A stretch of DNA of 36,902 nt from assembly GCA_029782475.1 (NCBI GenBank), contig JARPSM010000105.1, positions 1 through 36,902 of the forward strand. Direction: 5' to 3'. The stretch is from Nitrososphaerota archaeon (GTDB taxonomy: Archaea; Thermoproteota; Nitrososphaeria; Nitrososphaerales; Nitrosopumilaceae). The notes under the pieces were generated by a model. It worked only from the letters and a program-made list of their open reading frames with translations, was not told the origin of the DNA and searched no databases. The translations under genes and the position numbers were made by a program. Shown here one piece after another: positions 1-9,221 of this stretch; the stretch's first letter is position 1; each line of letters starts with the position of its first letter.

Positions 1-1
1 A

Positions 2-121
2 CACATGTCCCTAGACTGGAAGAACCATGAGACACCTGCCCAGGCATATATTCGAAAAATGCCACCTATGGGCGAAAAGATCATAGATGAAGAATCAAAG
101 GAGGAGTATCGTGTCAGTTAG
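2..121 (+). CDS. C-terminal fragment of an ORF truncated by the window start, or a 38-aa ORF from ATG at 5; product unknown
   Basis: Frame 2 is open from the window edge to TAG at 119-121 (HMSLDWKNHETPAQAYIRKMPPMGEKIIDEESKEEYRVS). No family recognised. Confidence 0.3.
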   Translation, partial: HMSLDWKNHETPAQAYIRKMPPMGEKIIDEESKEEYRVS

Positions 122-134
122 AGATAATTATGAT

Positions 135-145
135 GGGGGGGGGGG
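135..145. repeat. G11 homopolymer tract
   Basis: Direct reading: tgat-GGGGGGGGGGG-tatac. It stands out in an AT-rich intergenic context. Confidence 0.9.
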
Positions 146-181
146 TATACTACTTTATGTACACCACATACAATAAGAATA

Positions 182-793
182 ATGACAAAGAAAAAGATTA
201 TTCTGCTAGGTGTGGTATCTTTTTTATTGATTGTATTTTTTTTACCCAGACAGATAGACACCTATCATCAGGATGGGGATAGTAGTTTTAATATCTGGAC
301 AATACCCCGCCTTTCTGACATAGCTAATCAGATGGTCACTGATCCTGATGGTTATTCTAATTATTATACCGTTTCTAGGATATATTTTTCATTATTCAGT
401 TACAGGTCTGAGGAGCATCAACTCGGCAAACAATCTGGATCTTTTATACTTCCAGCCCTAATCATCGGTGAAAAACAATCATTGAGGGAACCTCACGAAC
501 TGACACATGAGGAGAGATTTGATATTTTAAATTCGGTATGCCAACCTGTGGTTGAACAGCGTTTGTCTCCATGTTGGCAATCTAGGCAAAGTCAGGGGTG
601 TCCTCACTATATTCAAATAGCCAGATATGACTATTGCATATCAATATATTATGAGACTAGTTTTAGTGATGAAGAATGCAAGTTGTTGCAAGATGGATAT
701 CTTGAATTCTGGGAGAAATATGATTACCACCGAAAGTATAGGAATTATGACAAGTTTGCAGAGGATTTTTGCAAAAAAGACCCACTTGGGTGA
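182..793 (+). CDS. Hypothetical membrane-anchored, Cys-rich exported protein
   Basis: 203-aa ORF with N-terminal MTKKKIILLGVVSFLLIVFFLP (signal anchor), then a soluble domain with several Cys. No family recognised. Confidence 0.6.
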   Translation: MTKKKIILLGVVSFLLIVFFLPRQIDTYHQDGDSSFNIWTIPRLSDIANQMVTDPDGYSNYYTVSRIYFSLFSYRSEEHQLGKQSGSFILPALIIGEKQSLREPHELTHEERFDILNSVCQPVVEQRLSPCWQSRQSQGCPHYIQIARYDYCISIYYETSFSDEECKLLQDGYLEFWEKYDYHRKYRNYDKFAEDFCKKDPLG

Positions 794-1169
794 AAAAAAT
801 ACCAAGATTCCAGTTTACATCATTTTGATCATTCCAATGGAACAAGCCCTAAAATTCTCATGCATACAGACCATACAATAGAGCAAATAACATCAAATAT
901 TACAAAAGATATATCATGATGCCGACATGAACACTGATCTCTTTTAGATCGTATAGATCAATAAAAATTGTCCTTGTGCTAAACCAAACCTCTTATGCCT
1001 TTACAAAAAAAAGATTTAATACTAAATTATGACAATTCAAGATGAGCTCATAATTGTTTGAGTTTAGGGAAATAGTTCTCTGCAACTGTGTGAACCTATT
1101 TTCTATCTTAATTTGGAAATTCTTTTAATCCGTATGATGATAAATTGTCATTGGGTTGATATATAGATA

Positions 1170-2636
1170 TCATGGATATGCAATTGATTCAATAACCTTA
1201 GAATCAAGATCCGAAATATTGATTCTTTCCTGCTCCATGCTGTCTCTCATACGAATTGTTACCGTATCATCTTTTAGTGTCTGATGATCAACAGTAATTG
1301 CAAAAGGTGATCCAATCTCATCTAGTCTTCTGTACCTTCTACCTATTCCGCCAGAGTGATCCAAAAATGCATCACATTTTCGTTTTAATTGAAGATAAAT
1401 CTCGTCTGTTTTTTCTTTCAACCCGTCTTTTTTTACAAGGGATAAAATTCCAATGTGAACCGGTGACAAGTACGGCTTTAATGACAAAACAGTTCTTTGA
1501 TGCTCTTTATCCTCCTTTAAGCTATGCTCTAAAATTGTATACAAACTCCTGTCAATTCCCATGGAAATTTCAAACACATGTGGCAGAACTTTGTCATCCC
1601 CATCCATTATCTCAAACTTTTGCTTACTCTTTTTTGCATGGTTGGTTAAATCATAGTCAGATCTGTAGTTGCATGCAACTAGCTCCAGCCATCCAATTGT
1701 AGTCTCTACTTCAAAATCAAATGCAATTTCAGCATAGAATGCCTTTTCCTTATCACCTAGTTTTCTAAATCTGCTCTTTGTAATGTCAATTCCTGTTTTT
1801 TCATAAAATTCAGTTAAAATTCCCAAATAATATGCTACAAGCTTGTTTGGAACAACCCCTGATTCCACAGCTTTTTTACATGTAATGGATACAGGTTTAT
1901 CATCATCCCCATCTGTCTGAATTCTAAGAATAACATCTTGAATCTCTGAAAATTTTTCCATCTCAGATAGATTCTTTGGATTACAAAAAACCTCAATCTC
2001 TGCCTGATAGAATTCCCTTAGACGTAAAAGACTCTGTCTTGGAGATATCTCATTTCTAAAACTTTTTCCCACTTGGGCAATCCCTAAAGGAAGCTTGCCC
2101 CTCATTGTCTTGTATAGTCTAGGAAAATCCAAAAAAATTGATTGACATGTTTCAGGTCGTAGATATGCTTCCTCTTCTTCAGGACCGATTCCAACCTTGA
2201 ACATCATGTTAAAGTTTTTTGTCTTTTCAAAATCCCCCTTACATTTTGGACATTTGATATTATTTTGTAAGATGGCATTATCAAATTCTTCCAAGTCTGC
2301 ACTTTCAGGAATTTCTATTTGTGTAAGTTCAGCAATAGTTCTGTCTGCTCTAAATGTCGCATTACATTTTGTACATTTGATTATTGGATCAGCAAAATTT
2401 CCTAAATGTCCAGAAGCCTCAAAGACTGATCTTGACATAATCTGAGAGCCATCAATTTCTAGCATTCCATCCCTTCTGATTAGTTCTCTTCTCCATAGTT
2501 CTAGAAATTTATTTTTTAAGCTAACTCCTGATGGACCATACTCCCAAAATCCAGCCTGAGCATCGGCATATACTTCACAACTTGGAAAGTAAAATCCACG
2601 TTCAAGTGCTAGTTTCATTACTGCTTCATAGTCCAT
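1170..2636 (-). CDS. glyS: Glycyl-tRNA synthetase (archaeal/eukaryotic alpha2 type)
   Basis: 488 aa: N-terminus RGFYFPSCEVYADAQAGFWEYGPSG, class II motif 2 (GKSFRNEISPRQSLLRLREFYQAEIEVF), anticodon-binding domain at the C-terminus. Confidence 0.95.
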   Translation of the reverse strand: MDYEAVMKLALERGFYFPSCEVYADAQAGFWEYGPSGVSLKNKFLELWRRELIRRDGMLEIDGSQIMSRSVFEASGHLGNFADPIIKCTKCNATFRADRTIAELTQIEIPESADLEEFDNAILQNNIKCPKCKGDFEKTKNFNMMFKVGIGPEEEEAYLRPETCQSIFLDFPRLYKTMRGKLPLGIAQVGKSFRNEISPRQSLLRLREFYQAEIEVFCNPKNLSEMEKFSEIQDVILRIQTDGDDDKPVSITCKKAVESGVVPNKLVAYYLGILTEFYEKTGIDITKSRFRKLGDKEKAFYAEIAFDFEVETTIGWLELVACNYRSDYDLTNHAKKSKQKFEIMDGDDKVLPHVFEISMGIDRSLYTILEHSLKEDKEHQRTVLSLKPYLSPVHIGILSLVKKDGLKEKTDEIYLQLKRKCDAFLDHSGGIGRRYRRLDEIGSPFAITVDHQTLKDDTVTIRMRDSMEQERINISDLDSKVIESIAYP

Positions 2637-2667
2637 TATGATATCAACTCATTCATAAAATAAATTT

Positions 2668-3507
2668 CTACGCAAATCCCTTTGCTACTCTGACATTTTC
2701 AAAGTCATCTCTGTCATCATCAATAGGTGTCTCTAAAATTATGGGAATTTTTTTCTTATTGGCAAATTTCACTACGGCTCTAATTCCTTTCTCACCTATT
2801 CCTCCTAATCCTAAATGATAATGTCTATCTAAATTACAACCAAGATCTCCCTTTGCATCATTTAGATGAAGAATTTTTAAATTATCAATTCCAACAAATT
2901 TGTCAAATTCAGCAAAAGTTTCTTTTACATTTTTTTCAGTTTTTAAATCATATCCTGCTACAAATGCATGACATGTATCTATACATACACCAAATTTTTT
3001 TGCAGGTTTTAGTTGTTTGAAAATTTCTCCTAATTGTTTAAAATTAGAACCAACAGAATTTTTTTGGCCTGCGGTATTTTCTAATAGTATCATTACATCG
3101 TTTTTTGCTTTTGCAGCTTTTGTCAACCCTTTGACTAATTTTTTAATTCCAGCTTCGTCACCGGTTCCTAAATGACTGCCAAGATGAGTCACTAAATACG
3201 GAATTCCTAATTGTGCACATCTTTCAGTTTCATCAATCAATGTTTTAACAGATTTTTCAAATCCGTCTTCTTTTGGTGTTGCAAGATTTGGCAAATATGG
3301 CATATGTGCACAAGTTGCAAATCTATCAATTTTACTTGCTTTGAGTTTTGATTTGAAATTATCAATGTCCTCTTTGGTGAGCTCTTTTGCATGCCAGCCT
3401 CTTGGATTTCTTGTGAAAATTTGAAATGCTGAGCATTCTCTCTCAACTGCATTATCTACTGATTTGTCAATTGATCCAGATATTGAAACATGACACCCGA
3501 CTTGCAT
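2668..3507 (-). CDS. nfo: Endonuclease IV (AP endonuclease)
   Basis: 279 aa: GCHVSISGSIDKSVDNAVERECSAFQIFTRNPRGW, CIDTCHAFVAGYDL, HLNDAKGDLGCNLDRHYHLGLGGIG. Confidence 0.95.
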   Translation of the reverse strand: MQVGCHVSISGSIDKSVDNAVERECSAFQIFTRNPRGWHAKELTKEDIDNFKSKLKASKIDRFATCAHMPYLPNLATPKEDGFEKSVKTLIDETERCAQLGIPYLVTHLGSHLGTGDEAGIKKLVKGLTKAAKAKNDVMILLENTAGQKNSVGSNFKQLGEIFKQLKPAKKFGVCIDTCHAFVAGYDLKTEKNVKETFAEFDKFVGIDNLKILHLNDAKGDLGCNLDRHYHLGLGGIGEKGIRAVVKFANKKKIPIILETPIDDDRDDFENVRVAKGFA

Positions 3508-3591
3508 ATCCTTACTATTCCTAAAACATAATTTAAACCAGAGTCAAAATTAAAAAATCAGATTTTTAAGTGAATTCAATAGATCACTATT

Positions 3592-4617
3592 ATGTTAGAG
3601 TTAGGTACTGATGAACTTGCAAAATATCCGTTCCTAGAGGGTGCTGGGAAATTTTTGAAAGAAAAAGGTTTTCCACTATCTCAATTTGGAACTGATCCTG
3701 ATCTTAAATCTGTCGTGGATAAGGCATATCATAGGCTTAAAGTCTCTACGAAAGGTGGCATTTACAAATCTGAAATTATAGATGGGGAAGCATCTGATAC
3801 TGCTCGTGAAAAAGAGATTTTCTCTTTTCTGTTGGCAATAGTTTTAATAAAATTAAGTGGAATGCATACACTCGTTAAACGATTTGCTCTAGCAGAAGCT
3901 AGACGTGCAGAAAATCATCTTGAAAAAGATTTAGGAAAAGCTTCTGATAAATCAAAAATAGATTTGGCTATTAGAATTATTTATGATTTATTCAATATTG
4001 AAGTAACAAAAGAAGACGAATTTTTTAAAATCCCTGTTTCTGATTACCTAAAACACTCTATAGATTTTCATGAAAGAGAATGGAAATTAGTAAATAGACA
4101 TGTTGAAAATGGAAAAGTGTTACTAACACCAGATAAAACAGTTAGATTAATTCGAAAAGAATTAGGAACTTACATTACTTCTAAAATTACTAATGCACCA
4201 ACTCCGCCAATGATCCCTGGACTTGAAAATATAGTAAATGAATTAACTTCAATTGGCAAGGCCCTTACTCCTTCTTACACTATAACAACTGGAGAATATC
4301 CACCGTGTATAAAACATGCAATTGAAATTTTAGAAAAAGGTGAAAACCTTCCTCATTCTGGAAGATTCATGCTTGCTACTTTTCTTTTATCAAAAGGACA
4401 GACAATACAGCAAATTGCACCGTTATTCAAAAATGCTCCTGATTACAATCCACGTGTTACACTGTACCAGCTCAATCATTTGGCAGGAACTTCAGGTAGT
4501 GGAACTCAATACTCTTGTCCATCATGTGAGAAATTAAAAACTCAAAGCTTATGTTTTCCTATACCTGCATGTGATAATATCATTAACCCGTTACAATTTG
4601 GAAGGAAGAAAAAATAA
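3592..4617 (+). CDS. priL: DNA primase large subunit PriL
   Basis: 341 aa: FMLATFLLSKGQTIQQIAPLFKNAPDYNPRVTLYQLNHL followed by Fe-S cluster cysteines (CPSCEKLKTQSLC...ACDNIINPLQF). Overlaps the downstream priS start by 1 nt. Confidence 0.92.
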   Translation: MLELGTDELAKYPFLEGAGKFLKEKGFPLSQFGTDPDLKSVVDKAYHRLKVSTKGGIYKSEIIDGEASDTAREKEIFSFLLAIVLIKLSGMHTLVKRFALAEARRAENHLEKDLGKASDKSKIDLAIRIIYDLFNIEVTKEDEFFKIPVSDYLKHSIDFHEREWKLVNRHVENGKVLLTPDKTVRLIRKELGTYITSKITNAPTPPMIPGLENIVNELTSIGKALTPSYTITTGEYPPCIKHAIEILEKGENLPHSGRFMLATFLLSKGQTIQQIAPLFKNAPDYNPRVTLYQLNHLAGTSGSGTQYSCPSCEKLKTQSLCFPIPACDNIINPLQFGRKKK

Positions 4618-5738
4618 TGCAAGAAGCTGATCTATCATTTTTAGAAGATTCTTTCAAGAAATATTATTTTAATCATTTTGATCTGATAAAAGTTCCAGAG
4701 AGAACATCTGAAAGAGAATTTGGTTATCAGAAATTCAATTCAGGAATGACTAGACACATCCCAATTAAAGATGATAAAGAATTACATCTAATGCTTATGC
4801 AAAATATTCCATCTGATGTTTATTGTTCTAATGCATACTATACGTTTCCTAGTTTACCAATGAATGAAAAAGATTGGAAAGAGGCTGATCTAATTTTTGA
4901 TATTGATGCAAAAGATCTTAATTTATCATGTAGAGAAGGGCATACAATATCAATTTGTAATGAATGTAACAAAGTTTCAAAAACTTTAACTCAATGCTCA
5001 AAATGTAATTCATCAAAGTTAGAAAAAAAATCTGTACCTTGCAAAAATTGCATTGATGCTTCAAAAATTGAAGTTGAAAAATTATCTCAAGTTTTAATTG
5101 ATGATCTTGCAATTACTAAAGAAAATATTCAAGTATTTTTTTCTGGTAATGAGGGATTTCATGTTTATGTTTATAATTCACAATTCCAAGAAATCGGTTC
5201 TAGAGAAAGATCAGAATTAACTGATTATATCTCACTTCGTGGTGCCATCCCAGAAACATTTGGAATGAGAAGACATAAACAAGATCGTGCAGCACTTCCA
5301 GACTTTAATGAAAAGGGATGGCGAGGTAGATTTTCAAAACAAATATTTGGTTCTAGATCAAAACGCTCAAAAATAATTACAGAATTACTTGCAAATGGTT
5401 ATTCTTCTTTTCAAAAAACTTTGGATGATGTTTCAGAAAATATTGGTGTGAAAATTGATCCTAATGTTACTATGGATATACATAGAATTTTTAGATTACC
5501 AGGATCGATTAATAGTAAAAGTGGGCTTACAAAATTATTTTGTGATGATTTAACAAAGTTTGATCCATACGTAGAAGCATCTTTTCTTAGTGATGATACA
5601 GTAGAAATAATTGCAAACTGTCCAATTGAATTTAAATTAAAAAATAAAAAGTTTGGACCTTACATTAACGAAAAAGTAACCGTTCCCACTTTTGCTGCAG
5701 TCTATATGATTTGTAAAAAACTTGCTAGAATTGCTTAA
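4617..5738 (+). CDS. priS: DNA primase small (catalytic) subunit PriS
   Basis: 373 aa: catalytic LIFDIDAKDL, FSGNEGFHVYVY, DPNVTMDIHRIFRLPGSINSKSGL. Contains a Cys-rich zinc-binding insert. Confidence 0.93.
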   Translation: MQEADLSFLEDSFKKYYFNHFDLIKVPERTSEREFGYQKFNSGMTRHIPIKDDKELHLMLMQNIPSDVYCSNAYYTFPSLPMNEKDWKEADLIFDIDAKDLNLSCREGHTISICNECNKVSKTLTQCSKCNSSKLEKKSVPCKNCIDASKIEVEKLSQVLIDDLAITKENIQVFFSGNEGFHVYVYNSQFQEIGSRERSELTDYISLRGAIPETFGMRRHKQDRAALPDFNEKGWRGRFSKQIFGSRSKRSKIITELLANGYSSFQKTLDDVSENIGVKIDPNVTMDIHRIFRLPGSINSKSGLTKLFCDDLTKFDPYVEASFLSDDTVEIIANCPIEFKLKNKKFGPYINEKVTVPTFAAVYMICKKLARIA

Positions 5739-5785
5739 TTTTGCTGGTAAGACATTAATTTACCGAATCTCAAGAAAATTCAGTT

Positions 5786-8644
5786 TTGTATAGCGCCTCT
5801 ACTGATAAGCAAACTCCGCCTACTGATGCTGGAAAATACATCAAATTAGCTATTGTTGCAATTATTGGAATAGCTATTTTTACTATGGTTGGAAATCAGG
5901 CAGTTATTTTATCAATGAATTTTACAGAATTTGGCGATCAATTTACTAAACCTCTCTATTACACACTTGTTTCAACAATAATTCTATCTGCTATTGCGCT
6001 TACTCGAGTTAACATTGTAGGTAAATCTTCAATTTTTTGGTATGCAATTAGTACTGGAATTGGATTTTTGGGAAGTGGAGGACAACAACCAATTTCAAAT
6101 TCACTAAAAAGTTTTAGAGATTACAAACTATCATCAGTACAATTTGTAATCTGGCAAATTACCAAGATTCTGCTTTTCGGAGCTTTCTTTGCAAATATCA
6201 TGTTTGGATTTGCAGCAATGTCTTTTATTGATGGGAATACTTTAGGAATTGAAAATTTACCTTCACTGTTTACCTTACCTTTTGTAACTCCTGACAATAA
6301 TCCAAACTATGCAGCAGAAAATGTTGTTCCAATGATTCCAGCTTTAGTAATACTGATTCCGCCTTTGCTTGCAGCAATTGGACTTCGTCTATTTTTGTAT
6401 GTTGGAATTCATAGAATAATTAATGTAATTACGTCTTATATCCAAGATTCTAATGAAGGAAAACCAAGATATCTAAATTATGTTTCAACCATTGAAGGAA
6501 TAATTGGAATTGGTATAATTTGGGCTGGAATTAATCTATTTTTTACAGATCAAATTGATTACAATACAAGATATATAATTGGAGGTACTCTTGTTATTGG
6601 ATTTGCATTAATTACATTTTCAATAGTTGATAGAATTAGAGCACGTGTACTAACTCATATGTTTAAGCGAGATGTATACATTCGATTTTTAACAATTCTT
6701 GCAATTGCAATAATTGTAATTGGTGTTGTTTCAGTTAACAATAGTATTGCAGATGCAAAGAAAATTGAATTTTTAGGACCATACACAGCACAACAAATTG
6801 GAGTTAATCGTTATCTAGGAGAACTTAATGATGTACAAGAAAACATTCATGATGTTCAACTTACATCTGTTTCTGCAAATAACATCAAAAACTATGTAAA
6901 TCAAAATAGTGATGTTCTTGATGTTATTCGAGTTTGGGATTGGGAAGCAGCATTTGCTAAATTAAAGCCTGAGATAGGCTTGATTCCATATGTAGACTTT
7001 GAAGATAATGATATTTTGCGTTTTAACAATACATTGTACTGGACTGCTTCAATGAAACCAATTTTACCAACTTCTGTTAGTCTTGAAAACAGATGGTATA
7101 ATGAACACCTCGTTTACACTCACGTTCCAAATGGATTTCTTACTTTAGAGGCCACTGATGGACAGATTGTTGACAGTGGTGAATTCTTCAAACAAAGAGA
7201 AATTTACTATGGTGAAGGGGGATTATTTGAACAAACCTGGTCTGGTTATCCTAATTCAAGAGATGATCAAAATAGTGATGAGCTTGGAGGTGTGTCTTAT
7301 TCTGGTTTAGGTGGATTAGATGTTTCACCACCATTAAGTTGGATATTTGAGCCAAACTTTTTGCTGTCATTCCCAGGTGAATCAGTTCACATTATGAGAT
7401 ACAAAGATGTCCATGACCGAATGGAAACGCTTTATCCATATTTCTTATATGATTTGTTTGGAAAAGAATTGGATTCGCTCCCTGTAACTGATGGTGAAAA
7501 TTCCTATTGGTTAATTCCATTAATCATTGGATTTGATACAGGGGATGTTCCTTGGTCTGTAGGGAATCCATACTTACGTCTTGTAGGATATGCGCTAGTA
7601 GATTCTTACAATGGTGATATTCAATTATTAAAAACTGGAGATGATTTCTTCGCTGACATGTTTGCAAGTCAGTATAATGAACAATTCCAGCCAATGCCTG
7701 CATGGTTAGAAGAACAAATCAGATACCCTGTAGAATTATTCAATTGGAAAACTGAGATGTATAATATTTACCATGTAACTAGTGTTGAGACATTTATTCA
7801 AGCAAATGAATTCTATGAAATTCCACGAGGTCTTGATACTTACTATGTTGAAGCAAAACCTCCTGGATTTGAACAGACAGAATTCTTGGGATTACTTTCA
7901 TTGGAATTAAAAGGCTCTCAAGGAAGAAACCTTGCAGGATACATGGTAGTTGAAAATGATCTTGAAAGACTAGGTGATATGCAATTTTATGAAGTTCCAT
8001 TAGATTCTGATACTAAATTAATAGGTCCTACTGCTGTTAGAGAAGCCCTTGATAGAGATCCTGAATTTGCTCAACTAAAGACATTATTGAGAAATCCAAG
8101 AGTCGGTGATAATATTTTGTATCGTGTAGGTGACCATGATGTCTACTTTATTCCTGTATATACTGCAGGAGCTGGTGGAGTAGTTGCTCAATTAGGAACT
8201 ATTGCAGCAGTAGGGGCGGCATTTAATGGAGAATATTTCGTTGGATTAGGTGAAACTCAAGAAGAAGCATTTGAAGCATATTTGAAGAAAGTCTCTGGTG
8301 TCGCATCAACTACAACTACAGCTGATGATGATTATATTGAATTACTTCGAAATGATAGGATTGATATCATAAAGTTAGTGTTTGAAACAAATGGAATTTC
8401 TGTTTTTGAACCAACAGCTATTCAAATCCCAGTATCATTTAATGAAGGAGAATTATTCTTCTTTACTGAAAGTGATCGTGCAGATGCTGAAGAATTCTTA
8501 CTAGAATTCATTGATGACTTTGTAAAACCACGAACTGACAGAGTATTCATGTGGCAAGAAGATACTAATCTCAATATTGGAACTGTATTAGTCAAAGATG
8601 AACTTCCTGAGATACATTATGTCTCAATTGAGGTAGGCAACTAA
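5786..8644 (+). CDS. UPF0182 family multi-pass membrane protein
   Basis: 952 aa: N-terminal multi-TM region followed by a large soluble domain (VDFEDNDILRFNNTLYWTASMKP, YTHVPNGFLTLEATDG), matching the UPF0182 pattern. TTG start. Confidence 0.85.
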   Translation: MYSASTDKQTPPTDAGKYIKLAIVAIIGIAIFTMVGNQAVILSMNFTEFGDQFTKPLYYTLVSTIILSAIALTRVNIVGKSSIFWYAISTGIGFLGSGGQQPISNSLKSFRDYKLSSVQFVIWQITKILLFGAFFANIMFGFAAMSFIDGNTLGIENLPSLFTLPFVTPDNNPNYAAENVVPMIPALVILIPPLLAAIGLRLFLYVGIHRIINVITSYIQDSNEGKPRYLNYVSTIEGIIGIGIIWAGINLFFTDQIDYNTRYIIGGTLVIGFALITFSIVDRIRARVLTHMFKRDVYIRFLTILAIAIIVIGVVSVNNSIADAKKIEFLGPYTAQQIGVNRYLGELNDVQENIHDVQLTSVSANNIKNYVNQNSDVLDVIRVWDWEAAFAKLKPEIGLIPYVDFEDNDILRFNNTLYWTASMKPILPTSVSLENRWYNEHLVYTHVPNGFLTLEATDGQIVDSGEFFKQREIYYGEGGLFEQTWSGYPNSRDDQNSDELGGVSYSGLGGLDVSPPLSWIFEPNFLLSFPGESVHIMRYKDVHDRMETLYPYFLYDLFGKELDSLPVTDGENSYWLIPLIIGFDTGDVPWSVGNPYLRLVGYALVDSYNGDIQLLKTGDDFFADMFASQYNEQFQPMPAWLEEQIRYPVELFNWKTEMYNIYHVTSVETFIQANEFYEIPRGLDTYYVEAKPPGFEQTEFLGLLSLELKGSQGRNLAGYMVVENDLERLGDMQFYEVPLDSDTKLIGPTAVREALDRDPEFAQLKTLLRNPRVGDNILYRVGDHDVYFIPVYTAGAGGVVAQLGTIAAVGAAFNGEYFVGLGETQEEAFEAYLKKVSGVASTTTTADDDYIELLRNDRIDIIKLVFETNGISVFEPTAIQIPVSFNEGELFFFTESDRADAEEFLLEFIDDFVKPRTDRVFMWQEDTNLNIGTVLVKDELPEIHYVSIEVGN

Positions 8645-9187
8645 TTGCTTCTTGTTGTTGATAACGGCTCTATCTATACAAAACAATTAACAGATTTTTT
8701 AATCCAAAAAAATATTTTATTTGAAAAACAATTTTCTCAAAGTTTAAGATTAGATTCACTTTCAAATTATGACTCTTTCATTCTTTCAGGGCGTAGAAAG
8801 AATGAACAAAAAATAAATGAAATCAATTCTAAAACTATCCGACATTGTATTAAAAATAATAATAAATTACTTGGAATTTGCTATGGCGCAGAGATTTTAG
8901 CACTAACTTTGGGAGGTACAATTAGAAAAACTACATCTCTTCAAAAAGGAATTGAATCAATACAAATTATGAAAGAAAATTCTATTTGTAATAATACAAT
9001 TGCTGTATTTGAAAGTCATAGTTATGAAATATCTAAATTACCTAGTGTTTTAGTCTCTCTTGCTAAATCAAAAAACTGTAACAATGAAATCATTCAATAT
9101 GGAGAAAGCCCAATTTTTGGAACTCAGTTTCATCCCGAAATGAGTTCTGACGGTAATGATATAATTGAAAAATTCTGTTCTCTTTGA
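8645..9187 (+). CDS. Class I glutamine amidotransferase, similar to the standalone GMP synthase glutaminase subunit
   Basis: 180 aa: LLGICYGAEILALTLGG (nucleophile elbow) and IFGTQFHPEMS (catalytic His/Glu). Starts at the base after the UPF0182 stop. Confidence 0.8.
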   Translation: MLLVVDNGSIYTKQLTDFLIQKNILFEKQFSQSLRLDSLSNYDSFILSGRRKNEQKINEINSKTIRHCIKNNNKLLGICYGAEILALTLGGTIRKTTSLQKGIESIQIMKENSICNNTIAVFESHSYEISKLPSVLVSLAKSKNCNNEIIQYGESPIFGTQFHPEMSSDGNDIIEKFCSL

Positions 9188-9221
9188 TTGATTTTAATAA
9201 CTCTCAAAATCACTTTATTTT

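Noticed and set aside
627-881. 84-aa + ORF overlapping the 182..793 gene
   Set aside because: Out-of-frame overlap, no domain, no credible start context; the 182..793 frame has a signal anchor.
1134-1140. ATGATGA resembling a C box of a C/D-box sRNA
   Set aside because: No appropriately placed D/D' boxes (CTGA) or closing stem seen nearby.
1298-1702. 134-aa + ORF antisense to glyS
   Set aside because: Shadow ORF with no recognisable family; the glyS frame is unambiguous.
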